Shown here: in pieces, positions 8,596 to 16,539 of the stretch | Numbering within the stretch: the stretch's first letter is position 1 | Layout: each line of letters opens with the position of its first letter | Assembly: GCA_014584695.1 (NCBI GenBank) | Contig: JACTMI010000028.1 | Location: forward strand, 292,234-356,233 | Origin: Acidobacteriota bacterium | GTDB taxonomy: Bacteria > Acidobacteriota > Thermoanaerobaculia > Multivoradales > JAGPDF01 | DNA: 64,000 nucleotides | Direction: 5' to 3' | Translations under genes and position numbers: made by a program | Notes under the pieces: model-generated | Seen by the model: only the letters and a program-made list of their open reading frames with translations | Database searches by the model: none | What the model was told of the DNA's origin: nothing

Positions 8596-9963
8596 CTACT
8601 TCAGGTACGGGGACCAGTCCGGCGCCGAGTTGTTGCCCTGGAAGGTCAATTGCTCGAGAGAGCCGCCGGTCCGGGCGTCGATCGAGTAGACCTGCGTCCC
8701 CCCCTGCCGGGTCGAGGCGAACGCGATCCGGCGCCCGTCCGGAGAGAAGGTCGGCGCCTCGTTGCTGCCCGGCCCATTGGTCAGGCGCTGGCTGCCGAGC
8801 GTCACCAGGTCGAGGACGGCGATGTCGAACCGGTTGCGCTCCATCCGCGTCGAGTACGCCAAGCGGGTCCCGTCGGCGCTCCAGGCGGCGCCGTCATTGT
8901 ACTCGCCCTGGAATGTCACCCGCCGCACGTTCGAACCCTCGACATCCATCACGTAGATCTGGGGCGAGCCCGCGCGGCTCGAGGTGAAGGCGATCTCCTG
9001 GCCGCTCGGGCTCCAGGCCGGATTGGTGTCGATACCCGGCGAGTTGGTGAGCCGCCGGACGCCGCTGCCGTCGCGCTGACAAACGAAGATCTCGATGTTC
9101 GCGCCCAGCGCGCGGGCGAAGACCACCATCCTGCCGTCCGGCGAGAACGCCGGCGAGACGTTGAGAGAGCCCTCGGTGACCAGCGGCGTCTTGCGGCCGG
9201 TGGCGATGTCCGCGAGGTAGAGCGCCGGCCCGCCGCCGAAGAACGAGACGTAGGCCAGGGTCTCGCCGGTGCCGCTCCAGGCCGGACTCATCGAGATCGA
9301 CTTGTGACCCGTGATTCGCCGCTGGTCGTGACCGTCGTAGTCCATCAAGTAGAGCTCCTTGTCGCCGTCCCGGTCGGAGACGAAGGCGATGGAGGTCAGC
9401 GCGATGCCCCGCCGCGAGGTCAGGAAGAGGACGATCTCGTCGGCGAAGGTATGGGCGATCCGTCTCGCCAGGTCGAACGTGCCGCGGTAGCGCTTGCCGA
9501 CGATCGTCTGCTGGCTGGCCAAGTCGACCAACCGGCCCTCGAGCACGATCCGGTCCCCCTCCAGCTTGAGCTCGTTCTGGAGCAGCATCGCGGCACCGAG
9601 CGATCGGTACTGATCGGCATCGCGCGCCAGGTCTCCGGTGAGCTGCAGCACGGCGAGCTCTTCGGGACCGAGGAGGTCGAAGATTCCGGTGCGCTCCAGA
9701 TCGGCGCGCAGCGTCCGCTCGAGCTCTCGACCGGCGTTGGCGGCGGTGCCGGAGAGCGAGGCGAGGTTCGGGAGAGCCGGGAAGGCGAGCTGAATCACCG
9801 GCAGCTGGTTAGCGTCCGGCAGGACGACGGTGATGTCCCTCGGCGGCTGGGAATCGGGGAGCGCGCCCGGCGTCGCCGCGGGCTCCTGGTTGGCGACCAG
9901 CACCCAGGTCGTCAGCGCACCCAGCAGGGCGAGGATCGTGGTGCGGGTGATTCGGATCGACAT
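8596..9963 (-). CDS. tolB: Tol-Pal system beta-propeller protein TolB
   Basis: A 455-residue periplasmic protein with a signal peptide, an N-terminal alpha/beta domain (residues ~35-190) and a six-bladed WD40-like propeller. Repeats such as SPAWSGTGETLAYVS, SPAFSPDGRMVVFA, NPAWSPSGQEIAFTS and APTFSPDGRRIAFAS are visible. TolB shuttles between Pal and TolA during outer-membrane constriction. It sits between tolA and pal as usual. Confidence 0.97.
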   Translation of the reverse strand: MSIRITRTTILALLGALTTWVLVANQEPAATPGALPDSQPPRDITVVLPDANQLPVIQLAFPALPNLASLSGTAANAGRELERTLRADLERTGIFDLLGPEELAVLQLTGDLARDADQYRSLGAAMLLQNELKLEGDRIVLEGRLVDLASQQTIVGKRYRGTFDLARRIAHTFADEIVLFLTSRRGIALTSIAFVSDRDGDKELYLMDYDGHDQRRITGHKSISMSPAWSGTGETLAYVSFFGGGPALYLADIATGRKTPLVTEGSLNVSPAFSPDGRMVVFARALGANIEIFVCQRDGSGVRRLTNSPGIDTNPAWSPSGQEIAFTSSRAGSPQIYVMDVEGSNVRRVTFQGEYNDGAAWSADGTRLAYSTRMERNRFDIAVLDLVTLGSQRLTNGPGSNEAPTFSPDGRRIAFASTRQGGTQVYSIDARTGGSLEQLTFQGNNSAPDWSPYLK

Positions 9964-9979
9964 CTCGAGCGGACCTCGT

Positions 9980-10726
9980 TCAGCGCACGATCAGATTGAC
10001 CCCCAGCGAGCCGTCGCGGAAACCGCGCGGCAGCGGAGGGAGAGGAGAGGACGCCTGCACGGCGCGCAGCGCCGCCAGATCGAAAGAGTTGATGCCCGAG
10101 GAGTGGCTGATCCGCACCTCGGTCACCCGGCCGTCGCGTTGGATGCGGAAGTAGACGGTCGTCTCGACTCCCGAGCCGACCGGCGGCCTCACCCAGTTGG
10201 CTGAGATGAGCGACAGCATCTGATCGACGTAGTAGCCGTAGGTGAAATTGGGGTTGTCGAAGCCCGCCACCGCGGCGCCGAGGGCCAGGCCCGCCGGGCT
10301 GCCGGTGGGGCTGCCCTGAACCTCCGGGGCGGCGGCGGCCGGGACCGCGCTGGCGGCGGATTGCGGCGGCTGGGCGCGCGGCTCGGCCGGCTTGCGCGCC
10401 TCGGCGGGCTTCCTGGCCTTGGGATCGGGAAGAACGGGCGCCTTGGCCGCCGGTTCGGGCGGCGCGGGCTTCGGGCTCTCGGGCTTCGGCTCGGGTCGCG
10501 GAGGCGCCGGCCGTGGCGTCGTGACGCCCAGCCGAGCGGCCGGCACGATCTGGACGGCGACGTACTCGACCGGCCTGGATGGACGCTGCTCCAGTCTGCC
10601 GGCGATCCAGACGCCGCCGGCAAGGGCCAGATGCAGCCCCGCGGCCACCATCAGCGCCCTGCGGAATGCGCCGTTGGCGGCCTCACGCGTGCGCCTTTCG
10701 AGGACGTTGGAGACGCTCGCGGACAT
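9980..10726 (-). CDS. tolA: TolA/TonB-type energy transducer
   Basis: A 248-residue protein with one N-terminal membrane segment (residues ~20-45), a long Pro/Lys/Ala/Glu-rich periplasm-spanning linker (~70-140) and a C-terminal TonB/TolA domain (VETTVYFRIQRDGRVTEVRI, SSGINSFDLAALRAV). The position between tolR and tolB indicates TolA rather than a siderophore TonB, although the C-terminal domain looks TonB-like. It transmits proton-motive force from TolQR to TolB-Pal. Confidence 0.85.
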   Translation of the reverse strand: MSASVSNVLERRTREAANGAFRRALMVAAGLHLALAGGVWIAGRLEQRPSRPVEYVAVQIVPAARLGVTTPRPAPPRPEPKPESPKPAPPEPAAKAPVLPDPKARKPAEARKPAEPRAQPPQSAASAVPAAAAPEVQGSPTGSPAGLALGAAVAGFDNPNFTYGYYVDQMLSLISANWVRPPVGSGVETTVYFRIQRDGRVTEVRISHSSGINSFDLAALRAVQASSPLPPLPRGFRDGSLGVNLIVR

Positions 10727-10732
10727 GTCAGC

Positions 10733-11167
10733 TCAGCGCGCCGCGCCCGCGTCGCTCCGCTCGGTGACCATGCCGACCTGTACGATGCCGCCCCGGCGCA
10801 GCGTGTCGAGGACCTCGACGACGCGGCCATAGGCGACGTCGCGGTCGCCCTTGAGGAAGACGATCTGATCGGCGCGCCCGCGCAGCATGGGGGTCAGCAC
10901 CTCCACCAGCTTGGTCGGGTGCACCGGCTTGTCCCGCACGTAGACGAGCCCGTCCCGATTGATCGACAGGACCAGCGGATCCTCGATTCGGGTCGGCAGG
11001 ACCTGGGCTTCGGACTTCGGCAGCGCCACCTCGATGCCCTGATGCAACATCGGCGCCGTGATCATGAAGATGATCAGCAGGACCAGCATGACGTCGACCA
11101 GCGGCGTGATGTTGATCTCGGAGAGGACCGACTCCTCGTCGTGCGGCGTGCCGACCTGGAGCGCCAT
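10733..11167 (-). CDS. tolR: Biopolymer transport protein TolR/ExbD
   Basis: A 144-residue ExbD/TolR family protein. After a short cytoplasmic start it has INITPLVDVMLVLLIIFMITAP, with the essential membrane aspartate in PLVDVML, then a periplasmic domain. It forms the ion-driven motor with TolQ. Its ATG overlaps the tolQ stop as ATGA. Confidence 0.95.
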   Translation of the reverse strand: MALQVGTPHDEESVLSEINITPLVDVMLVLLIIFMITAPMLHQGIEVALPKSEAQVLPTRIEDPLVLSINRDGLVYVRDKPVHPTKLVEVLTPMLRGRADQIVFLKGDRDVAYGRVVEVLDTLRRGGIVQVGMVTERSDAGAAR

Positions 11168-11907
11168 CAGGTGAAGTTCCGCTCGGCCAGGTTCAGGAAT
11201 TCCAGCGCGAAGTCGTCGAGCTGCGCCCGGATGCGCTTGAACTCGCCGCCGAGATAGTTGTAGCCGATCAAGGCCGGGATCGCGGCGGCCAGCCCCGCCG
11301 CGGTGTTGACCAGCGCCTCCGCGATGCCGGGGGCCACCGCCACCAGGGAGGTGGAGCCCGTCCGACCGATGTCCTCGAAGGCGCGCATGATGCCCCAGAC
11401 GGTGCCGAACAGGCCGATGAAGGGGGCCGAGGCCGCGGTGGTGGCCAGGAAGGCGGAACCGCGGGTCAGCAGGTGAATCTCGGCCGTGACGGCTCGCCGC
11501 AGCGTCCGCTCGACACCGGCCAGCGAGCGAATGCGGTAGCGGCCGCGATCCGCCCCCGCTTCCTGGTCCTCGGCGGCCGCCCGGATCTGGCCGTCGATCT
11601 CGGCGTAGCCGGCCTGGAAGACGCCGACCAGCGGGCTGGTCGCCACGCGCGCCGTTGCCGCGCTCACCTCGCTGAAGCGCTTGCTGTTGCGGAAGGTCTC
11701 CAGGAACTTTCGGCTGTGGGATCGGGCGCGCCGGATGAGCAGCAGCTTCCAGAGCAGGATCGCCCAGGAGACCACCGAGAGGAAGACCAGGGACGCCAGC
11801 ACGAGGGCGGCCATCGGCCCGGCGCTCGAGAACGCCTCGACGATGCCGGTCGGGGAGCTGCCGGCGGGGAGCTGGGCGAGGGTCACGAGGGGAGTCGGGT
11901 CAGTCAT
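11167..11907 (-). CDS. tolQ: Tol-Pal system protein TolQ (MotA/TolQ/ExbB channel)
   Basis: A 246-residue three-helix membrane protein. The first membrane segment is near residues 28-50 (VLASLVFLSVVSWAILLWKL). The paired helices (ATTAASAPFIGLFGTVWGIM and a later GIAEALVNTAAGLAAAIPALIGYNY) form the proton path. The ATG at 11907 is chosen because the hydrophobic N-terminus follows directly. The longer open frame covers non-coding DNA and antisense of etfB. Confidence 0.95.
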   Translation of the reverse strand: MTDPTPLVTLAQLPAGSSPTGIVEAFSSAGPMAALVLASLVFLSVVSWAILLWKLLLIRRARSHSRKFLETFRNSKRFSEVSAATARVATSPLVGVFQAGYAEIDGQIRAAAEDQEAGADRGRYRIRSLAGVERTLRRAVTAEIHLLTRGSAFLATTAASAPFIGLFGTVWGIMRAFEDIGRTGSTSLVAVAPGIAEALVNTAAGLAAAIPALIGYNYLGGEFKRIRAQLDDFALEFLNLAERNFT

Positions 11908-11993
11908 TGCGGGGAAGGTCTCCGTGGCCGCGGAAAGGTAGCACGGGGCCTGCGGGCTGTCCACGCGAGACGCCGCGCCCACCCCGGCGCGCG

Positions 11994-12023
11994 TTGACTC
12001 CGGCCGGCGGCCGCATGTACTTT
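11994..12023 (+). promoter_or_regulatory. Promoter of etfBA
   Basis: TTGACT (11994-11999) and TACTTT (12018-12023) are spaced by 18 bases. The predicted start site is about 22 bases before the etfB ATG. It lies in the 144-base gap between the divergent tolQ and etfB genes. The -10 box is only a moderate match. Confidence 0.45.
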
Positions 12024-12051
12024 GCGTCTCGGTTCGAGAGGGGCAATCCAC

Positions 12052-12846
12052 ATGAAGATCGCCGTTTGCGTCAAGCAGGTCCCGGACACCGAGACGCGGT
12101 TGCGCGTCGCCAAGGACGGGCGTTGGATCGAGGAGGAGGATCAGCCTTTCGTGCTCAGCGAAAACGACGAGTACGCCCTCGAGGAGGGTCTGCAGATCGC
12201 CGAGCGCTCGGGTGGCGAGGTGATCGTCTTCAGCCTGGGCCCGGAGCGAGTCCGTGAAGCCCTGCGCAAGACCCTGGCCCTGGGTGCCGCCCGCGCGGTT
12301 CTGCTCTCCCATTCCGCCTTCGCTGGGGGCGACGCGCTCGCGACCGGAGCGGCGCTCGCCGCGGCGATCGCGCGCGAGGGGTGCGAGCTGGTCCTGACCG
12401 GATCCCAGTCCGGCGACGCCGGTTGGGGATCCACCGGCACGGTACTGGCCGGCTGCCTCGGCTGGCCCCACGCCTGGCTGGTGATGGGGATCCAGCTCGA
12501 GGAGGGCGCGAAGTCAGCGCGCGTGACCCGGGAGATGGAGAGCGGGCTCAACGAGATCTTCCGGATCTCGCTGCCGGCCGTGCTCGAGATTCAGGCCGGC
12601 ATCAATCATCCGCGCTATGCGTCGCTCAAGGGGATCATGGCGGCGAAGAAGAAGGAGATCCTGGAGCTCGGTCCCGGCGACCTCGGACTCGAAGAGTCCG
12701 CGGTGGGGGCGGCGGGATCACGGATCGAGATCGTCTCGGTCGCCGCGCCAGAGGCCGGCGGAGGAGCGCAGATCTTCGAAGGGGACGCCGCGGCGGCAGC
12801 CAAGGCACTGGTCGAGAAGCTGCACGGCGAAGCGAGGGTGATCTGA
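12052..12846 (+). CDS. etfB: Electron transfer flavoprotein, beta subunit
   Basis: A 264-residue EtfB. It begins MKIAVCVKQVPDTETRLRV and contains LSENDEYALEEGL and the TGSQSGDAGWGSTGTVLA nucleotide-binding segment. AMP/FAD-binding family residues are retained, and MAAKKKEI near residue 200 corresponds to the recognition loop. With EtfA it passes electrons from acyl-CoA and other dehydrogenases to a membrane quinone oxidoreductase. The start has GAGAGGGG upstream. The stop overlaps etfA as TGATG. Confidence 0.96.
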   Translation: MKIAVCVKQVPDTETRLRVAKDGRWIEEEDQPFVLSENDEYALEEGLQIAERSGGEVIVFSLGPERVREALRKTLALGAARAVLLSHSAFAGGDALATGAALAAAIAREGCELVLTGSQSGDAGWGSTGTVLAGCLGWPHAWLVMGIQLEEGAKSARVTREMESGLNEIFRISLPAVLEIQAGINHPRYASLKGIMAAKKKEILELGPGDLGLEESAVGAAGSRIEIVSVAAPEAGGGAQIFEGDAAAAAKALVEKLHGEARVI

Positions 12847-13829
12847 TGTCTCGACGCATCTGGGCGGTTCTGCAGCATCGCGACGGCAAGCTCCACCGCA
12901 TGTCCTGGGAAGCGGTGGCGGCGGCGCAGGAGCTGGCCGGGCGGCTCGGTGGGCGCGTGGAGGCCTTCCTGCTCGGCAATGGGATCGAGGCTCTCGCCCG
13001 CGAGGTGGCGGCCCACGAATTGGCGGCGGTGCGGGTCGCCGATGATCCGGCGCTCGCGGACTACACTCCCGGTGGGTACGTCGCGGCGCTCGCGCCGGTG
13101 TTGCGGGCCGAGCAGCCAGACCTCGTGCTCTTTCCCCACACCTACCAATCCGTCGAGTACGTCGCCAGGCTCGCGCAAGCCTCCGGCGCGGGGCTCCTGC
13201 CCGAGGCGGTCGGTTTCGAACTGGTCGACGAGCAGCTGATCTGGAAGCGGCCGATCTTCGGCGGCAAGCTGCACGCGCGGGTGAGAGCCAAGGGTGCCGG
13301 TCCGCTGCTGGTGTCGCTGCAGTCGGCGGCGTTCTCGGCCGACGGTCTGCGTGCCGGGGCGGCCCCGGTCCAGAAGCTGGCGGTCGAGATCGGAGCCGAC
13401 GATGCCGGGCGCGAGATCCTCGGTGTCGAACAGGCGGGCGGGGAGCAGGTGGACCTGACCAAGGCCGATGTGATCGTCGCCGTGGGTCGCGGTGTCGGCG
13501 GAGCCGACAAGATGGCTCCGATCGAGGAGCTGGCGGCGTTGCTCGGTGCCGAGCTCGGAGCCAGCCGGCCGGTGATCGACAGTGGCTGGCTGCCGCGCGA
13601 TCGGCAGATCGGGTCGAGCGGCCAGACGGTCGCGCCGAAGCTCTATCTCGCGCTCGGCATCTCCGGCGCCATCCAGCACCTGGTGGGCATGAAGGGGTCG
13701 TCGGTCATCGTCGCGGTCAACAAGGACGGCGGAGCTCCGATCTTCAAGGTCGCCAACTACGGCGTCGTGGGGGACCTGCACGAAGTGGTTCCTGCCCTCG
13801 TGCAGGCGATCGGCGAGCTGCGCAGCTAG
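12846..13829 (+). CDS. etfA: Electron transfer flavoprotein, alpha subunit
   Basis: A 327-residue EtfA. The C-terminal FAD-binding domain is clear: [18 protein letters not shown], then [17 protein letters not shown] and [18 protein letters not shown]. It is the partner of the EtfB encoded immediately upstream. Its TAG stop shares bases with the TAG of the convergent methyltransferase gene (CTAG at 13826-13829). Confidence 0.96.
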   Translation: MSRRIWAVLQHRDGKLHRMSWEAVAAAQELAGRLGGRVEAFLLGNGIEALAREVAAHELAAVRVADDPALADYTPGGYVAALAPVLRAEQPDLVLFPHTYQSVEYVARLAQASGAGLLPEAVGFELVDEQLIWKRPIFGGKLHARVRAKGAGPLLVSLQSAAFSADGLRAGAAPVQKLAVEIGADDAGREILGVEQAGGEQVDLTKADVIVAVGRGVGGADKMAPIEELAALLGAELGASRPVIDSGWLPRDRQIGSSGQTVAPKLYLALGISGAIQHLVGMKGSSVIVAVNKDGGAPIFKVANYGVVGDLHEVVPALVQAIGELRS

Positions 13830-14602
13830 CGTCCGGCGGCCCGCAAGGCGAACAGCGCCACGGCGGTCGCCACGGCGACGTTCAGCGACTCCACGGGAGC
13901 GCACAGCGGAATCGTCCAGCGTTCGGAGAGCCGGCTCTCGACCTCCGTCGAGAGGCCGGCGCCCTCTGAGCCGACGGCGAGCACGGCCGGCGGGGCACCA
14001 GCCGCGCGCCAGCCCGGCGCGATCGCGACGCCACCGTGAGCCGCCAGGCCGGCCCATCGCGCCCCCTGGCCCAGCCAGGCGTCGACGGTGGTCACGGACG
14101 CCTCCAGGCCCACCGGCAATCGCAGCAGGCTCCCCGCGGAGGCCCGCAGCGCCCGCGGGTGGTTGGGGTGGGCACAGGCCCGGGTGAGCAGCAGACCGCC
14201 GGCGCCGAACGCTTCCGCCACGCGGGCGAGGGCGCCGAGATTGCCCGGGTCCTGGATCCGGTCGAGATAAAGCCAGAGGCTGGTGGCGTCGCGCGGGAGG
14301 CTGGCCACGAGCGGGCGCGCCAAGCGGGCCACCGCCAGGATCCCGCGCGGGCTGTCGGCATCGAACAGGCCCTCGAGCACTGCGGTTTCGACCTCGATCG
14401 GGGGGCGCGGCAGCAGTTCGGTGAGGTGCCCGCCCTCACTCCCGGCTCGAAAATCCGGCGCCACCAGTACGGTATCGAGCGGCAGCCCGGCATGCAGCGC
14501 CTCTTCGACGAGATGCGGACCCTCGAGCAGGGCCCAGTCTCCTTGCCTTCGGCGCAGGCGGCGCATACTCTTGATGGTCTCGTTTTGCCGGCTGGAGATC
14601 AT
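13826..14602 (-). CDS. TrmH/SpoU family RNA 2'-O-methyltransferase
   Basis: A 258-residue member of the SpoU (SPOUT knot) family. The N-terminal substrate-binding region (MISSRQNETIKSMRRLRRR, then LLEGPHLVEEALHAG) is followed by the SAM-binding trefoil knot with LDRIQDPGNLGALARVAEAF, GSEGAGLS and IPLCAPVESLNVAVATAVAL. The probable substrate is 23S rRNA or tRNA ribose. ATG 14602 is chosen because ISSRQN..IK is the conserved family start; no good ribosome binding site is seen. This ATG overlaps that of the divergent gene within one CATG. Confidence 0.92.
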   Translation of the reverse strand: MISSRQNETIKSMRRLRRRQGDWALLEGPHLVEEALHAGLPLDTVLVAPDFRAGSEGGHLTELLPRPPIEVETAVLEGLFDADSPRGILAVARLARPLVASLPRDATSLWLYLDRIQDPGNLGALARVAEAFGAGGLLLTRACAHPNHPRALRASAGSLLRLPVGLEASVTTVDAWLGQGARWAGLAAHGGVAIAPGWRAAGAPPAVLAVGSEGAGLSTEVESRLSERWTIPLCAPVESLNVAVATAVALFALRAAGR

Positions 14603-15200
14603 GAGCTCGAATCTAAAGGAGTTTCTGGGGCGGTACCAACGTGGGATCGAAGTGTGCGTCGCCGGCGGCGGCGCCGACACCCTGCTCGGCGTCCGAGACG
14701 CGTTCCGACGGTACTTCCACGAGGGTCTCGAGCGACCCGTGCCGGTGGCGGTCGTGCCGCAGGAGATGCCTCCGCGGCCGACCGGGCTGCCCGTCTCCGA
14801 TCTCGAGGCGCTGGAGACCGCCCGGCGGACCGCCCGCGAGCTCGAGGCCCGCTTGCCCGGCACCTACCACTTCTACCTGGCCAACGAGGCCTGTATCCAC
14901 TCGCTCGAGATCGAGGGCCAGAGCCGCTATTTCATCCGCAGCTGGTCGGTCCTCGTCGGAGTGGCGGGGGAGTCTTGCGGCTCCAGCGGGTCGATTCAGC
15001 TGCCGCAGCGCCTGGTCGAGAGCCTCGAAGGGGTCCACGCCGAGGTCGAGATTCCGGGCAAGCGCAAGAGCGGGGGCACGATCGCATCCCTGACCGGTGG
15101 GCTCGAGACGCGCCGGTCGGCTGTCGCGACGGCGACGCTGCACGCGCTGTCTACCCTGTTCTACGGCATCCTGGAGAGCCGGCGCGGCTCGATCCGCTGA
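14601..15200 (+). CDS. DUF84 (YjjX-type NTPase-like) protein, N-terminal motif degenerate
   Basis: A 199-residue protein. The overall pattern matches DUF84 inosine/xanthosine triphosphatases: DAFRRYF, a YHFYLANEACIHSLEIEG strand pair, a WSVLVG strand, a Pro-containing LPQRLVESL and the C-terminal GGTIASLTGGLETRRSAVATA. The N-terminal NxxK substrate motif of the family is replaced by AGGGADTLLG, and the usual GIEgG reads ANEAC. Activity is therefore doubtful. GGAG lies 3 bases before ATG 14601. The gene directly precedes metK. Confidence 0.7.
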   Translation: MSSNLKEFLGRYQRGIEVCVAGGGADTLLGVRDAFRRYFHEGLERPVPVAVVPQEMPPRPTGLPVSDLEALETARRTARELEARLPGTYHFYLANEACIHSLEIEGQSRYFIRSWSVLVGVAGESCGSSGSIQLPQRLVESLEGVHAEVEIPGKRKSGGTIASLTGGLETRRSAVATATLHALSTLFYGILESRRGSIR

Positions 15201-15206
15201 GCGCTC

Positions 15207-15215
15207 TGATAAGAT
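15207..15215 (+). promoter_or_regulatory. Extended -10 element upstream of metK
   Basis: TGATAAGAT (15207-15215) has the TGn motif of an extended -10 in front of TAAGAT, 6 bases after the stop of the DUF84 gene. A clear -35 is not seen. It would give a leader of about 60 bases holding two small palindromes (CCGAGGCCTCGG and CCTCGAGCGAGG). I see no known SAM riboswitch pattern. Confidence 0.4.
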
Positions 15216-15281
15216 CCCGCGGCGCATCCTGGCACGCCGCCGAGGCCTCGGCGCGCGCGTTCCCTCGAGCGAGGACGATTC

Positions 15282-16460
15282 ATGACGGCACGTGAAGCGG
15301 AGCTGTTCACTTCGGAGTCGGTGACCGAGGGCCACCCGGACAAGGTTTGCGACCAGATCTCGGACGCCGTCCTGGACGAGGTTCTGCGCCAGGATCCCAC
15401 GGGCCGGGTCGCCTGCGAGACGCTGGTCGCCACCGGACTGGTGCTGCTGGCGGGCGAGATCACCACCGACGCGACGATCGACTTCCTCCGGGTGGCGCGC
15501 GATACCGTTCGCGACATCGGTTATACCGAGTCCGGTATCGGCTTCGACGCCGACGGATGCGCGGTCGTCAACGCGATCGGGCGGCAGTCGCCCGACATCG
15601 CGCTCGGAGTCGACACCGGCGGTGCCGGCGACCAGGGATTGATGTTCGGTTTCGCCTGCCGCGAGACGCCGCAGCTGATGCCTCTGCCGATCATGCTGGC
15701 GCACGCGCTGACCCGCCGCCTGGCCGAGGCTCGGCGCGCACGGGAGCTCCCCTGGCTGCGCCCCGACGGCAAGAGCCAGGTGACGGTGGAGTACGCCGAG
15801 GGTCGGCCGCGCCGGGTCCACACCGTCGTGGTGTCGACTCAGCATGCTCCAGGATTGGACTCGCGAGAGATTCGGGCGGACGTGCTCGAGGCGATCGTCC
15901 GGCCGGTCATTCCAGCGCACCTGCTCGACGGCGAGACCATCTTCCACGTCAACCCGACCGGCAACTTCGTCGTCGGCGGCCCGCACGGCGACGCCGGGCT
16001 GACCGGCCGCAAGATCATCGTCGACACCTACGGCGGCTATGGGCGGCACGGCGGCGGGGCGTTTTCGGGCAAGGATCCGACGAAGGTGGACCGGTCGGCG
16101 ACCTACATGGCACGCCACATCGCCAAGAACCTGGTCGCCGCCGGGCTCGCAACCAAGGTCGAGGTTCAGCTCGCCTACGCCATCGGCGTCGCCGAACCAG
16201 TCTCGGTGCACGTCGACAGCTTCGGCACGACGCCAGTCGACGACGGGCGCCTGGAGTCCGTGGTCCGCGAGTTCTTCCCGTTGACACCGCGGGGCATCAT
16301 CGAGCACCTCGAACTGCGGCGCCCGATCTATCGCGCGACCGCGGCTTACGGGCACTTCGGTCGCGAGGAGCCGGGCTTCTCGTGGGAATCGACCGCGAGC
16401 GCGGCGGCGCTGCGGGCCGCCGCCGGTGTCGAAGGGCAGGTCCCGGTCTTCGCCGGTTGA
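15282..16460 (+). CDS. metK: S-adenosylmethionine synthetase
   Basis: The 392-residue enzyme makes SAM from methionine and ATP. It carries the signature residues in [22 protein letters not shown] near the start, [10 protein letters not shown] and the P-loop-like [16 protein letters not shown]. All three repeated domains are present. The product feeds the methyltransferases and radical-SAM enzymes in this window (TrmH-type, MiaB). GAGGA is 6 bases before the ATG. A terminator-like hairpin follows the gene. Confidence 0.98.
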   Translation: MTAREAELFTSESVTEGHPDKVCDQISDAVLDEVLRQDPTGRVACETLVATGLVLLAGEITTDATIDFLRVARDTVRDIGYTESGIGFDADGCAVVNAIGRQSPDIALGVDTGGAGDQGLMFGFACRETPQLMPLPIMLAHALTRRLAEARRARELPWLRPDGKSQVTVEYAEGRPRRVHTVVVSTQHAPGLDSREIRADVLEAIVRPVIPAHLLDGETIFHVNPTGNFVVGGPHGDAGLTGRKIIVDTYGGYGRHGGGAFSGKDPTKVDRSATYMARHIAKNLVAAGLATKVEVQLAYAIGVAEPVSVHVDSFGTTPVDDGRLESVVREFFPLTPRGIIEHLELRRPIYRATAAYGHFGREEPGFSWESTASAAALRAAAGVEGQVPVFAG

Positions 16461-16480
16461 GGACCAGGGAACGAGCATCG

Positions 16481-16520
16481 GAGGGCCGCGGGCGCTTCGC
16501 CTCGCGGCCCTCGCCGTTTT
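16481..16520 (+). terminator. Intrinsic-terminator-like hairpin after metK
   Basis: GAGGGCCGCG (16481-16490) is perfectly complementary to CGCGGCCCTC (16503-16512) across a 12-base loop, followed by GCCGTTTT. The 10-bp GC stem is strong and the T-tract short. It lies 20 bases after the metK stop and 20 bases before the polX start, so it may attenuate read-through into polX. Confidence 0.6.
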
Positions 16521-16539
16521 CGCCGCGCGAGGAGCCACC

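Noticed and set aside
11908..12471. N-terminal extension of tolQ over the etfB region
   Set aside because: It would be antisense to etfB with no TolQ-like sequence; the conserved N-terminus begins at ATG 11907.
15201..15281. SAM riboswitch before metK
   Set aside because: The leader is only about 60-80 bases and shows two small palindromes but none of the SAM-I, SAM-II or SAH consensus elements I know.
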